Of a DNA stretch of 63,202 nucleotides, positions 23,778 to 32,440 are shown one piece after another. Below the pieces are notes generated by a model that was not told where the DNA came from, ran no database searches, and worked only from the letters and a program-made list of their open reading frames with translations. How positions within the stretch are numbered: position 1 is the stretch's first letter; each line of letters starts with the position of its first letter. Source of the DNA: SYIM01 sp041182885. Its GTDB lineage: Bacteria; Pseudomonadota; Gammaproteobacteria; Burkholderiales; Burkholderiaceae_E. The DNA is taken from the NCBI GenBank assembly GCA_049423065.1, contig JBMSQB010000011.1, forward strand, positions 1 through 63,202, written 5' to 3'. Both the position numbers and the translations under genes were made by a program.

Positions 23778-24467
23778 ATGCCACTTCATCCTCATCAGCA
23801 GCGCCTGCGCGATGGTCAGACCGTTGTTGCGGTCAACATCGGGGGTCGCAATCCCGATGTCATGGGAGCGCTCGCGCGTGGCGGCGCCCATATTGCCTTC
23901 GTCGACTGTGAACGGACCGGCATTGGGCTGGATGCGGCCACCGATCTGATCCGCGCGGCCAGGGTGGCCGGTCTGTCGCCCATGGTTCGCAGCTGGTCAC
24001 GGGATCCCGCGGTACTGGTTCAATACCTCGATCGCGAGGCCGATGGCCTCATCATTCCGCACATCGATACGGCCGCCCAGGCCGCCGATGCGGTCGAGGT
24101 GGTGCGCTATGCCTGCGGCGAGCAGGCGCGCGACAAGTCGGTGATCGTTCAGATAGAAACCGGGCTTGCCGTCGAGAACATCGACGACATTCTAGGCGTT
24201 GCCGGCATCGATGCCTTTCTGATCGGCCCCAATGATCTTGCCTACAGCCTGACCGGCCGGCGCGGTGTCAGCACGCCGGAGGTCACTGCCGCCATCGATA
24301 CGGTCAGTGCCCGCCTGAGGGCAGCGGGGCTGCGCTTCGGCATGCCGGCTAACTGGCAGCAGCTTGCACAGTTCCAGGGGCGAGGCGCAACGCTTCTGTA
24401 TTTTCCAATCGAGTGGCTGCTCGAGCGTTCGCTTGCGGAGCTGGGAACCCAGCTGGGTATCCGCTGA
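23778..24467 (+). CDS. HpcH/HpaI aldolase/citrate lyase family protein
   Basis: This 229-residue protein has the HpaI-type barrel: HIAFVDCERTGIGL (strand 2), MVRSWSRDP with the substrate Arg, QIETGLAVENIDDIL with the metal-binding Glu, and LIGPNDLAYSL with the metal-binding Asp. The metal-dependent retro-aldol reaction releases pyruvate (or glyoxylate/oxaloacetate analogues) from 2-oxo-4-hydroxy acids. The sequence is shorter than HpaI (about 260), lacking part of the C-terminal extension. It is the third gene of the Bug, LigI-like, aldolase operon, four bases after the hydrolase stop. Confidence 0.87.
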   Translation: MPLHPHQQRLRDGQTVVAVNIGGRNPDVMGALARGGAHIAFVDCERTGIGLDAATDLIRAARVAGLSPMVRSWSRDPAVLVQYLDREADGLIIPHIDTAAQAADAVEVVRYACGEQARDKSVIVQIETGLAVENIDDILGVAGIDAFLIGPNDLAYSLTGRRGVSTPEVTAAIDTVSARLRAAGLRFGMPANWQQLAQFQGRGATLLYFPIEWLLERSLAELGTQLGIR

Positions 24468-24500
24468 GCACGCACCCCGCCCGATTCCGGCGCTGCCCGC

Positions 24501-25004
24501 CTATTTCAGCCGCGTATTGAACTGGAACATGAGGGCGTTCGCGCCCAGCAGGTTGGCCTGAAGCTGGGTGTTCTCGGTGATCGAACGCCCCAGCGACACA
24601 ATCAGGCCGGGTGACAAGCCGTCCTTGTTGAAGGGAACCTTGTCCTCGTACTTGCCTTTGTAGCCGTACAGTAGGCCGGCAGCCCATTTTGCATACCAGT
24701 TTTCGGGCAGCACCGTGGTCTCGCCCCACTTGATCGGGCCCTGGTAGGTTTTTCCAAACGGGTAGGCGAACACGCTGGGCTGACCAAACGAGTTGGTGAA
24801 AAACGCAACCCCGGCCAGATCTCCCCGGGCCGTCTGCCGCTCGAGGCCGGCCAGCCAGACATGTCGATGCTCATCGCTGGGCCTGAAATGCACCGTGTAG
24901 GGGCTGACGAGCAGCCAGTAACTGGCTTCGTCTGCATGCGAGGCGATGGGCGGGAGGCCAGCCAGCAGAAGAAGCCAGCGGGAAACACTGCGCGGTAGCG
25001 GCAT
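24501..25004 (-). CDS. Small exported protein, probable outer-membrane beta-barrel, function unknown
   Basis: This 167-residue protein carries a Sec signal (VSRWLLLLAGLPPIASHA). The mature part is rich in alternating aromatic/hydrophobic strand-like stretches (WLLVSPYTVHFRP, VWLAGLERQ, LAGVAFFTNSFGQ, WYAKWAAGLLYGYKGKY, LIVSLGRS) and ends ALMFQFNTRLK with a Phe near the C-terminus, a pattern reminiscent of eight-stranded barrels such as PagP, without detectable PagP catalytic residues. Similar proteins occur in other betaproteobacteria as hypotheticals (recollection). It sits 150 bases downstream of the acyl-CoA synthetase on the same strand, so it may be the last gene of that operon. Confidence 0.65.
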   Translation of the reverse strand: MPLPRSVSRWLLLLAGLPPIASHADEASYWLLVSPYTVHFRPSDEHRHVWLAGLERQTARGDLAGVAFFTNSFGQPSVFAYPFGKTYQGPIKWGETTVLPENWYAKWAAGLLYGYKGKYEDKVPFNKDGLSPGLIVSLGRSITENTQLQANLLGANALMFQFNTRLK

Positions 25005-25154
25005 GGCAAATACGGCTAATGCGTTAAAGCCGCGAAGCGTACCCCATCCCTTTTCGGAAAACCCCAGAACCAGCATCCGCAGGCGGTGAATCAGTACGGC
25101 GGACCAGGGCTTCAGGCAGGGGGCTGCACCTCGCCCAGGAGGCGTCTGAAAGAT

Positions 25155-26732
25155 TCAATCGGATGCGCGAAGCGCTCGACGATAGAGCTTGCCCGTGGGA
25201 CCGGTCGGCAGCCGGTCAACCAGATGGAACATCTTGGGCACCTTGAACGAGGCGAGCCCGCCTTCAAGCCTGCAAAATGACGCGAGTGCCTCGGTTGTGA
25301 CGGCGGCACCTGCCTTGAGGATCACATGTGCTTCGATCCGCTGGCCCCAGCGGTCATCCGGCATGCCAATCACCGCGGCCTGTGCGACCGCGGGATGCCG
25401 GAGCAGCGCGCGCTCGACTTCTTCGCCATGCACCTTCATCCCGCCGGAATTGATCACGTTGTCGGTGCGGCCGAGCACAAACAGATCGCCATCGGCATCG
25501 ACATAACCCATATCGCCCGATCGCCACCAGCCATCGCGAAAACGCTTTTGCGTGAGTGTGTCGTCGCGCCAGTAACCGACGGCAAGCGATGGCCCGGAGA
25601 CCAGGATCTCGCCGATCTCGCCTGCAGGCAACTGATCCTGAAAATCGCCTTCTGGATCGATGATCCGGATATCGGCGCCGACGACCGGTCGCCCGGTGGT
25701 GTCGGGCTTGCCGCCTGAGGCGCGACCGATGCCCAGCGTGTCGGCTTCGGTGGCCAGCACCGCCCCGCCGGTGCCCGCCTCGCTCGATGAATAAAAACTC
25801 GAGATGCCCCTGGAAACCCGTGCGTAGATCTGCTCAAGATCGGTGCGCGAGGGCGGCTCGCCCGAGATGGACACGTTCCTGATCGACGACAGATCGTAGC
25901 GGGAAGTATCCTCGGCGAACATCATGCGCCACATGGTGGGAACCGCGGGCGCCATCGTGATGCGCTCACGCGCAATCGATTCAAGAAATCCCTGAGGTGT
26001 GAACGCGTCGCCAAAGACCACTTTGCCGCAGCCCGCCACATAGGGCACCACCACGTTGACCCAGGCGGCAAAAGACGGTTGCATCATCACGAGTGCCGCA
26101 TCGCGAGTGGTGACCGTGCCATAGAGCACCTGCCCGGCCTTGGCATTTTCCGCCAGCGTTCGATGCGTGTGCATCACGCCCTTGGGGCGTCCGGTGGAGC
26201 CCGAGGACAGAATGATCGCAGCCAGGTGATCGGGCTTGCGCGCGAGCGGGTCGGCGGGGGCTGCGGCGAGCAGCGCCTCCCATTCCGGATCGCCATTGCG
26301 CCTGTTCCCCAGACTCAGCCCGAGCGCCGTGTGACCGTGGCGCTTGGCGTGGCGGAGCACGTCTGCCGCGAGCGAGGTGAGATCGGCATCATGAACCAGC
26401 GTGGTGGCGCCCAGCCAGGACAGGGTCTCGCCCAGCCGCTCGGGGGTCTCGCGGATATGCAGACTGCACGACACGCCGCCCGCAAGCGGTACGCCAAACC
26501 AGGCGAGCGCATGCCTCACCGATGGTTTGCACAGGAATGCAATGCGATCGCCCGCCACCAGTCCGCGGGCCGCGAACGCGCCGCCGATCGCGAGGCTCGC
26601 CTGCCAGGCCTGCCGCCCAGCGATGCGCTCGGTGGGATCGGTGAAGAGTTCGAGCGAGCCGCGCCAGCGGCAGGCTCGGGCATAAAGCCCGGCCAGCGTG
26701 TCCGGCGGCGGGAGCAGGGTGGGCATCACCAT
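25155..26732 (-). CDS. AMP-dependent acyl-CoA synthetase/ligase
   Basis: This 525-residue adenylating enzyme shows the P-loop IILSSGSTGRPKGVMHTH, the A4/A5 region FYSSSEAGTGG, the hinge region GDMGYVDADGDLFVLGRTDNVINSGGMKV, and the C-terminal catalytic Lys in PTGPTGKLYRRAL. It forms acyl-AMP and then acyl-CoA from a free carboxylic acid. It is three bases after the quinone oxidoreductase gene and on the same strand as the acyl-CoA dehydrogenase and NicX-like dioxygenase, so it likely activates an acid made in that pathway. The A5 motif YSSSEAG replaces the more common YGxTE, suggesting an atypical acid substrate. Confidence 0.9.
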   Translation of the reverse strand: MVMPTLLPPPDTLAGLYARACRWRGSLELFTDPTERIAGRQAWQASLAIGGAFAARGLVAGDRIAFLCKPSVRHALAWFGVPLAGGVSCSLHIRETPERLGETLSWLGATTLVHDADLTSLAADVLRHAKRHGHTALGLSLGNRRNGDPEWEALLAAAPADPLARKPDHLAAIILSSGSTGRPKGVMHTHRTLAENAKAGQVLYGTVTTRDAALVMMQPSFAAWVNVVVPYVAGCGKVVFGDAFTPQGFLESIARERITMAPAVPTMWRMMFAEDTSRYDLSSIRNVSISGEPPSRTDLEQIYARVSRGISSFYSSSEAGTGGAVLATEADTLGIGRASGGKPDTTGRPVVGADIRIIDPEGDFQDQLPAGEIGEILVSGPSLAVGYWRDDTLTQKRFRDGWWRSGDMGYVDADGDLFVLGRTDNVINSGGMKVHGEEVERALLRHPAVAQAAVIGMPDDRWGQRIEAHVILKAGAAVTTEALASFCRLEGGLASFKVPKMFHLVDRLPTGPTGKLYRRALRASD

Positions 26733-26735
26733 GCG

Positions 26736-27734
26736 TCAGCCCATCTGCAATACGATCTTTCCCAGATGCGCGGAGGACTCCATCAGCCGATGCGCCTGGG
26801 CGGCCTCGGCGAGCGTGAACTCGGCGTTGACTACGGAGCGGATCTTTCCGGCTGCAAGGAGCGGCCACACCCGGGCCTCCAGACCCTGCGCGATCACAGC
26901 CTTTTGCTCGGTGGTTCGCGGCCGCAATGCCGATCCGGTGATGACGACCCGCCGCATCAGAATGGGGCCCAGATCAAGCATGGCTTCGCGCCCCTGCATG
27001 AAGGCGAGCTGGATCAATCGGCCATCCATGCCCAGCAGATCGACATTTTTTTTCAGGTAATCGCCACCGATATAGTCGAGCACCATGTTGATGCCGCGAG
27101 GTGCAGCGAGTCGTTTGACCTCGGCATGAAAATCGGATTCGCGATAATTGATCACATGATCTGCACCGAGCGCACGGCAGAACTGCGCCTTGTCGGCTGA
27201 GCCGACGGTGGTGTAGACCGTGGCGCCAAAGGCCTTGGCCAACTGAATGGCGGTGGAGCCGATGCCGCTTGAGCCGCCGTGAATGAGAATGGATTCGCCC
27301 GCGCTCAGGTGACCGGTTTCAAACACGTTCACCCAGACCGTGAAGAATGTTTCGGGAAGCGATGCCGCGTCTCGAAGCGACCAGCCGCCGGGAACAGGCA
27401 GGCAGTGCGTGCCGTGCACGGCCACGTATTCGGCATATCCGCCGCCGTGCGTCAGCGCACACACTGCATCACCAACCTTCCATCGCGCGGTGCCTTCGCC
27501 CACCGCCACCACCTGACCCGCGACCTCCAGACCCAGAATCGGCGAGGCATCCTTCGGAGGCGGGTAGCTCCCGGATCGCTGGGCGACGTCGGGCCGGTTC
27601 ACGCCGGCATAAGCCACCTTGATCAGAACCTGTCCGGCAGCAGGACTCGGCACGGGCCCGTCAACGATCCGGATCGCCTCTGGGCCGCCGCCCGAGCCGT
27701 GGTCGGCGTGGCGCATGGTGTGAGGAAGCGTCAT
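26736..27734 (-). CDS. NAD(P)H:quinone oxidoreductase (zeta-crystallin-like MDR)
   Basis: This 332-residue zinc-independent medium-chain dehydrogenase/reductase has AYAGVNRPDVAQRSG, ILGLEVAGQVVAVGEG (the zinc-lacking GLEVAG segment), the NADPH-binding ILIHGGSSGIGSTAIQLAKAFGA, and a C-terminal LAEAAQAHRLMES. Such enzymes reduce quinones or alpha,beta-unsaturated carbonyls. Two consecutive ATGs exist; the second is better spaced from AAGGA (six versus three bases), so the start may be at 27737 instead. Position between the acyl-CoA dehydrogenase and synthetase suggests a role on an enoyl or quinoid intermediate. Confidence 0.88.
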   Translation of the reverse strand: MTLPHTMRHADHGSGGGPEAIRIVDGPVPSPAAGQVLIKVAYAGVNRPDVAQRSGSYPPPKDASPILGLEVAGQVVAVGEGTARWKVGDAVCALTHGGGYAEYVAVHGTHCLPVPGGWSLRDAASLPETFFTVWVNVFETGHLSAGESILIHGGSSGIGSTAIQLAKAFGATVYTTVGSADKAQFCRALGADHVINYRESDFHAEVKRLAAPRGINMVLDYIGGDYLKKNVDLLGMDGRLIQLAFMQGREAMLDLGPILMRRVVITGSALRPRTTEQKAVIAQGLEARVWPLLAAGKIRSVVNAEFTLAEAAQAHRLMESSAHLGKIVLQMG

Positions 27735-27851
27735 CATGATTCCTTCAGAGAAAGGGGCTGCAAGCTTACTCGCGGATACGGAGTCCACCGTCGCCGCCGC
27801 GGCGAGCGAACGAGAACCTGCCTGGGTGCGCCTGATTGACGTGGGAGGCGA

Positions 27852-29030
27852 TTACAGCGCCCGCCCGATGATTTCGCGCATGATTTCATTGGTGCCGGCA
27901 TAAATGCGATGAACCCGCGCATCGGCCCACATGCGGGCGATGGGGTATTCCCACATGTAGCCGTTGCCGCCATGCAGTTGCAGGCATGCATCGAGCACTT
28001 CATCCTGAACTTCGGTTGAATAGAGCTTCGCCATGGCGGCGGTGTGCATATCGAGCTCGCCCCGTGCGTGCATCTCGATGCACCGGTCAGTGAAAATTCT
28101 GAGTGCCTGAGTTTTGGTGGCGCAGCTTGCGAGTTGGAAGCGCGTGTTCTGAAAATCGAACACTGGCTGGCCAAACGCCTTGCGATCCTTCACGTAGCGG
28201 ATCGTGGCCTCGAGCGCAGCCTCGCAGGTGGAGGCCGCACGCACTGCCACCAGGATGCGTTCCTGCACCAGCTCCGACATGAGCACCTTCCATCCGCCAT
28301 GCTCTTCTCCGAGCATGCTGGAGGCGGGTACGCGAACATTGTCAAAAAACAGCTCGGCGGTGTCCTGCGCCTTGTTACCCAGTTTTTTCAGGTTTCGGCT
28401 TTTGCGATAGCCGGGCAGCGAGGTGTCAACCAGAAAGAGCGACACCCCTTTGGCTTTGCGAGCAGGATCCGTCTTGGTAACCAGCACGATCAGATCGCCG
28501 ACGATGCCATTGGTGATGAAAATTTTCGAGCCGTTGATGACGTAGGAATCGCCATCGCGAACCGCAGTGGTGCGCACCCCCGCCAGGTCGCTGCCCGACG
28601 AAGGCTCGGTCATGCCGATCGAGGCAACAGCCTCGCCCGATGCGAGCCTGGGGAGCCAGTGCTGCTTTTGCTCGTCGGTACCGTGATGCACCAGATAGGG
28701 CGCGACGATGCCGGTATGAAGCTCGAACGCAGGCGCTGCCAGACCGACGCGCGCGTGCTCCTCGGTGGCAACCGCAAGGAACCGGAAATCATCGCCTGAG
28801 CCGCCATAGGCTTCGGGAATGCCGGCACCGAGAATGCCAACGTCACCAAAGCGTTTCCAGATTGATTTGGGCACCATCCCCTGGTCTTCCCAGTCGGCCA
28901 TGCCGGGAACCAGTTCGGCCTCGTAGAAGCGCCTGACCATCTGCCGAAACGCTTCATGGTCGGCATCGTAGAGTGTGCGCGGTACTCGAAGGGGCGGCAG
29001 GGCGGAGGCGTGGTCGGTTCGGGCGTTCAT
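27852..29030 (-). CDS. Acyl-CoA dehydrogenase
   Basis: This 392-residue flavoprotein contains the ACAD signatures ASIGMTEPSSGSDLAGVRTTA (FAD/substrate block), DSYVINGSKIFITNG, and the C-terminal LQLHGGNGYMWEYPIARMWADARVHRIYAGTNEIMREII. It introduces a 2,3-double bond into an acyl-CoA and passes electrons to ETF. The catalytic Glu at the YxGTNEI position is present. It lies 36 bases after the NicX-like gene and 117 bases before the quinone oxidoreductase gene, and with the acyl-CoA synthetase forms the CoA-ester half of this cluster. Confidence 0.93.
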   Translation of the reverse strand: MNARTDHASALPPLRVPRTLYDADHEAFRQMVRRFYEAELVPGMADWEDQGMVPKSIWKRFGDVGILGAGIPEAYGGSGDDFRFLAVATEEHARVGLAAPAFELHTGIVAPYLVHHGTDEQKQHWLPRLASGEAVASIGMTEPSSGSDLAGVRTTAVRDGDSYVINGSKIFITNGIVGDLIVLVTKTDPARKAKGVSLFLVDTSLPGYRKSRNLKKLGNKAQDTAELFFDNVRVPASSMLGEEHGGWKVLMSELVQERILVAVRAASTCEAALEATIRYVKDRKAFGQPVFDFQNTRFQLASCATKTQALRIFTDRCIEMHARGELDMHTAAMAKLYSTEVQDEVLDACLQLHGGNGYMWEYPIARMWADARVHRIYAGTNEIMREIIGRAL

Positions 29031-29066
29031 GGTGTTTTGTCAGTGAAGAGGTGGGCTGGCGACGCG

Positions 29067-30113
29067 TCAAGCAAGTTCACCCAGCAGACGCCCGCGATCG
29101 ATGATGACGCGCCCATCGAGCCGGATCGTACAGCCCCGGACCGGCAGATCAAAGTGCCCCAGCGTGTGGCGGCCCGCCACTTCGTTGGCGCCGGTTGAAT
29201 AGAGGAAGTTGCCTGCGAAGGCGCGAAGCTCGGTGCCGTTGAAGTCACGCCGGTCGTAGAAGGTCATGGCGTCCCACCGCGCGGCGGGGTTCATCCCCCA
29301 GCCAACATGCGAGACCGCGTAGGCCGCCCGGTCGCCCCAGGCCTCGAAGTAGCCGCGCATCATGTCGGCATCTGCGCCGTGCCCGTCGATGGCGGTGACA
29401 TGATCGTTTTCAATCACCAGACGGACGCTGTCGGTGAGATAGCGCTTGAAGGTGAGGTTGACGTCGCCTTGCGCCATCACCAGTACGCCGTTTACCGACG
29501 ATGCCGCGGGGAACGCGAGGCATAGCCCGCCCGGCCAGTGCGTGACCGACCCAGGACGGGTGGAATAGCCCCAGACCCCGCCCACCCGCGCGCCGGCGAG
29601 TGACACGCTCAGGTCGGTGCCAGCCTCGGAGTGCACCTGCATGGCACGCGCCTCCTTCAGCATGCGCATGCCGAGCTTCACCTTGGGTTCGAGCGCGGGC
29701 GAGGGCATGAGTCGCTCGAGCACCTCGGGATGCTCGTTGGAAATCATGAGAAGGCGAGCGCCGCCCTTCAGGATGTCGGGCAGTTCCGCCGCATGGAGCA
29801 GGCCCTCGACGGTAAGGTCGACGACCAGCGTGGATGCGGCGAGCGCCGATATCACTGGCTGCAGGCGCTGCAGCGCATCGCTTGCGCCAGTCGACCGAAT
29901 CGGCGCAGGCGCGTTGAGACGGGGGCTGGGGAGTGTGATGTGGAAGGCCCGTGCCTTGATCGACAGCAAGGCCAGTTCGGCCAGTTCGACATTGACCTGT
30001 CGGGACTGGGTTTCGGACAGGATCGCCACTGCATCGCCCGCCTTGACGCCACAAAGCGTGAAGACCTCGGCGAAGCAGTCGATCCATTTGCCTTCAATGC
30101 GTTCGCGCAGCAA
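29067..30113 (-). CDS. NicX-like 2,5-dihydroxypyridine dioxygenase family protein (M29-fold)
   Basis: At 348 residues this protein aligns with Pseudomonas NicX as remembered: PEVLERLMPS, SEAGTDLSVSLAG, GSVTHWPGGLCLAFP, YAVSHVGWGMNPAARWDAM, RAFAGNFLYSTGANE and LGHFDLPVRGCTI. His269, His320 and Asp322 fall at the positions reported as the iron ligands of NicX (His265, His318, Asp320), rather than the two-metal set of M29 aminopeptidases. NicX opens the ring of 2,5-dihydroxypyridine to N-formylmaleamate in nicotinate degradation. The start is TTG with AAAGGA six bases upstream. Neighbours are a serine hydrolase upstream and CoA-pathway genes downstream; NicC, NicD and NicF are not seen, so the substrate may be a different hydroxylated heterocycle. 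Confidence 0.8.
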   Translation of the reverse strand: MLRERIEGKWIDCFAEVFTLCGVKAGDAVAILSETQSRQVNVELAELALLSIKARAFHITLPSPRLNAPAPIRSTGASDALQRLQPVISALAASTLVVDLTVEGLLHAAELPDILKGGARLLMISNEHPEVLERLMPSPALEPKVKLGMRMLKEARAMQVHSEAGTDLSVSLAGARVGGVWGYSTRPGSVTHWPGGLCLAFPAASSVNGVLVMAQGDVNLTFKRYLTDSVRLVIENDHVTAIDGHGADADMMRGYFEAWGDRAAYAVSHVGWGMNPAARWDAMTFYDRRDFNGTELRAFAGNFLYSTGANEVAGRHTLGHFDLPVRGCTIRLDGRVIIDRGRLLGELA

Positions 30114-30127
30114 CGGGGTTCCTTTGT

Positions 30128-30199
30128 TCAGGCCGCTTCCAGCATGTGCTCACCCAGTTCGATGGCAGGACTTTGCTCACCGATTGCGCCAGCACTCAT
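30128..30199 (-). CDS. Possible 23-codon small ORF between the serine hydrolase and NicX-like genes
   Basis: An ATG opens a short frame (MSAGAIGEQSPAIELGEHML...) ending 14 bases before the NicX-like start. It is in the same frame as the serine hydrolase, whose TGA at 30224-30226 is the only stop between them, so it could also be a detached C-terminal tail. No ribosome site precedes the ATG. It could simply be chance sequence. Confidence 0.2.
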   Translation of the reverse strand: MSAGAIGEQSPAIELGEHMLEAA

Positions 30200-30223
30200 G
30201 ATGATGATGCGCTTGCGCGCACC

Positions 30224-31372
30224 TCAATTTGATCGTATCAGGCAATCGAAGGCTGCCTCGATGAGCGGCGTTGCTCGTGGTCCGATGTCGATACCGCTGT
30301 GCATTCGGTTGGGTGCGTAGCAAAAGCCCAGACCGCTGTCGGGATCACCGAAGCCCTGGGCGCCACCCGCACCCGAATGGCCGAACGTTGCAGGATTCGG
30401 GCCCATTGGCCGGTTGGGCGGCCAATTCAGAAAGAACCCCAGACCTTGACGCCAGAACATGCCAGTGCTGTGCTCGCGGCCTGCCCATTGCTCCGCGATT
30501 CCGGTACGAAGCGCCCCAGGCTCGACGGGCCCCGGATCTCCGAAGGCAAGCTCGCTCGCCACCGTGCTGTAAAGGCGGGCGACGCCGCGGGCCGTGCCAT
30601 GGCCGTTGGCCGATGGAATGAGCGAACTTCGCCAGGCGCGACTGTTGAAGTCCTCATCGTCTGCGATTGGATACCACATGCGGCCAAACAGCGAGTCGGG
30701 CCTCGAGCGTGCAATGTCCAGAATGTTCCCTGGTGAGGGGATCATCGTTGCGCATCGGGACTGCTCAGCAAGCGTCAGGCCGATCCGGAAATCAACTCCC
30801 ATGGGGCCGCAGAGTTCGGACTGCAACAGTTCATTGACTGGAACGCCAGTCGCCCGGCGCAGGACCTCGCCTGCGATGAAGCCCATGGTGGCACTGTGGT
30901 AGCAGCGCACCGCACCCGGTGCGAAAGCGGGCGTCTGAGCGGCGAGCGCGGTGGTGACGCGGTCCCAGTCGTACAGCGAACCCCGCGGCAGATTATCGGC
31001 ATAGGGCAACCCCGCCACATGCGCGAGGACCTGTCGCAGGGTGATGTGCGCCTTTCCCCCCGCTGCGAATTCGGGCCACCAGCGGGTAATCGGATCGTCC
31101 AGGTGAATGACGCCCAAACCCGCGAGTCGATGCACGAGGAGCGCGATCACGCCCTTGGCCACCGACATCATGCATACCAGCGTGTCGCGCTCCCAGGGGC
31201 GCCCGCTTTGAGCATCGGCCACGCCGCCCCACAGGTCGACCACCGGCTCGCCGCGAACTGCGATTGCCACCGCCGCACCGACCTCGCCGCGCTGGGAAAA
31301 ATTGGCTTCGAAAACCTTTTTCACCGGCTCGAATCCCGGCGCACAGAAGCCGTCTATCCGATTCTCGTTCAC
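30224..31372 (-). CDS. Class-C beta-lactamase-like serine hydrolase (EstB type)
   Basis: This 382-residue protein has the catalytic SxxK motif S70-V-A-K73 (CMMSVAKGVIALL) and the second-motif Tyr158 in CYHSATMGF, the pattern of EstB-like family VIII esterases and DD-peptidase relatives. DLWGGVADAQSGRPW and IHLDDPITRWWPEFAAGGK are typical flanking blocks. No signal peptide is seen, so it is likely a cytoplasmic esterase or amidase rather than a beta-lactamase. A GTG start directly abuts the stop of the ABC ATPase gene, so it is part of the same operon and may hydrolyse the imported compound before ring cleavage (inference). Confidence 0.87.
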   Translation of the reverse strand: MNENRIDGFCAPGFEPVKKVFEANFSQRGEVGAAVAIAVRGEPVVDLWGGVADAQSGRPWERDTLVCMMSVAKGVIALLVHRLAGLGVIHLDDPITRWWPEFAAGGKAHITLRQVLAHVAGLPYADNLPRGSLYDWDRVTTALAAQTPAFAPGAVRCYHSATMGFIAGEVLRRATGVPVNELLQSELCGPMGVDFRIGLTLAEQSRCATMIPSPGNILDIARSRPDSLFGRMWYPIADDEDFNSRAWRSSLIPSANGHGTARGVARLYSTVASELAFGDPGPVEPGALRTGIAEQWAGREHSTGMFWRQGLGFFLNWPPNRPMGPNPATFGHSGAGGAQGFGDPDSGLGFCYAPNRMHSGIDIGPRATPLIEAAFDCLIRSN

Positions 31373-32440
31373 CTAGATCTCCATGAGATGCAGGCGGTCC
31401 TGCGGGACTGTGAAGACCCCGACCGAGCCGGGGTCTGGCAGGGCACGGCCCGATTCGACCATCATCCGAAGCGCTTGGTTCGGGCACGCCTCGGGTTCCA
31501 GGTCGAGTTGGACCTGTCTGCCCCGGAACACGCTACGACTGATGCGTGCGGTAAACCGCAGGCCCGCCGCGCCGCGACTGCTTTCCCCCCATTCGATGTC
31601 TTCCGGCCGGAACCCGACCAGGGTCGCGCGACCACGTCCACTTGCCGAGTCCGAATGGACATCAAGCCTGCCCAGGTTGCAAAGCATTCCTCCGTCCGCC
31701 TGATGCGTGACGGGCAGCAGGTTGCTCATGCCGACAAACTGCGCAACGCGGGCGCTGGCAGGGCGGCTGAAGACATGGGAGGGCGCCTCACACTGCATTA
31801 AGCGACCCCCGTCAATCACGGCGACCCGGTCACTCATTGAAAAAGCCTCTTCCTGATCGTGAGTGACGAACACCGTGGTCGCGCCGATCTCTCGCAGCAG
31901 TGCAGCGAATTCGAGTGTGAGTTCCTCGCGCAGACTGCGATCGAGCGCCGAAAAGGGTTCATCGAGGAGCAGGACCGCGGGCGACGTGACGAGCGCACGA
32001 GCAAGCGCCACGCGCTGCTGCTGACCGCCTGACAGCGATTCAGGATAGCGGTCCTCGAAGCCTGGCAGGCGAACTCTCGCCAGTGCCGCCCGTACTGCAT
32101 CGGTCAACCGATCGGTGGCGCGCTGGCGCATGCGAAGCCCGAATGCAATGTTTTCAGCCACCGTCATATGCGGAAAGAGCGCGAGTGACTGGAATACCAT
32201 GCCAATGTCGCGCGCCTCGGGTGGCACAGTGGAAACGTCCTGGCCTGCGATCAGGATGCTTCCCGACGAAGGTCGCTCCAGCCCTGCGATCATGCGAAGT
32301 GTGGTGGTCTTGCCGCAGCCGCTGGGCCCGAGCAGTGAGACGAATTCGCCGCGCGCGACCGCAAGCGTCAGATTGCTCACAGCCTCGGTGCTGCCGAAGC
32401 GCTTGGTAACGGAATCCAGTCTGAGCGCGGGCGCGGTCAC
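31373..32440 (-). CDS. ABC transporter ATP-binding protein, polyamine/iron (PotA/FbpC) type
   Basis: This 355-residue ATPase has Walker A GPSGCGKTT, the Q-loop VFQSLALFPHMTV, the signature LSGGQQQRVALARAL, Walker B VLLLDEPFSALD and the switch His in VFVTHDQEEAF. A C-terminal TOBE-like domain (about 270-355, with VGFRPEDIEW) places it with PotA, FbpC and MalK importers. The GTG start overlaps the stop of the permease gene by four bases (GTGA); a longer upstream frame only reads through the permease gene in another frame. It powers the importer encoded by the next three genes. Confidence 0.93.
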   Translation of the reverse strand: MTAPALRLDSVTKRFGSTEAVSNLTLAVARGEFVSLLGPSGCGKTTTLRMIAGLERPSSGSILIAGQDVSTVPPEARDIGMVFQSLALFPHMTVAENIAFGLRMRQRATDRLTDAVRAALARVRLPGFEDRYPESLSGGQQQRVALARALVTSPAVLLLDEPFSALDRSLREELTLEFAALLREIGATTVFVTHDQEEAFSMSDRVAVIDGGRLMQCEAPSHVFSRPASARVAQFVGMSNLLPVTHQADGGMLCNLGRLDVHSDSASGRGRATLVGFRPEDIEWGESSRGAAGLRFTARISRSVFRGRQVQLDLEPEACPNQALRMMVESGRALPDPGSVGVFTVPQDRLHLMEI

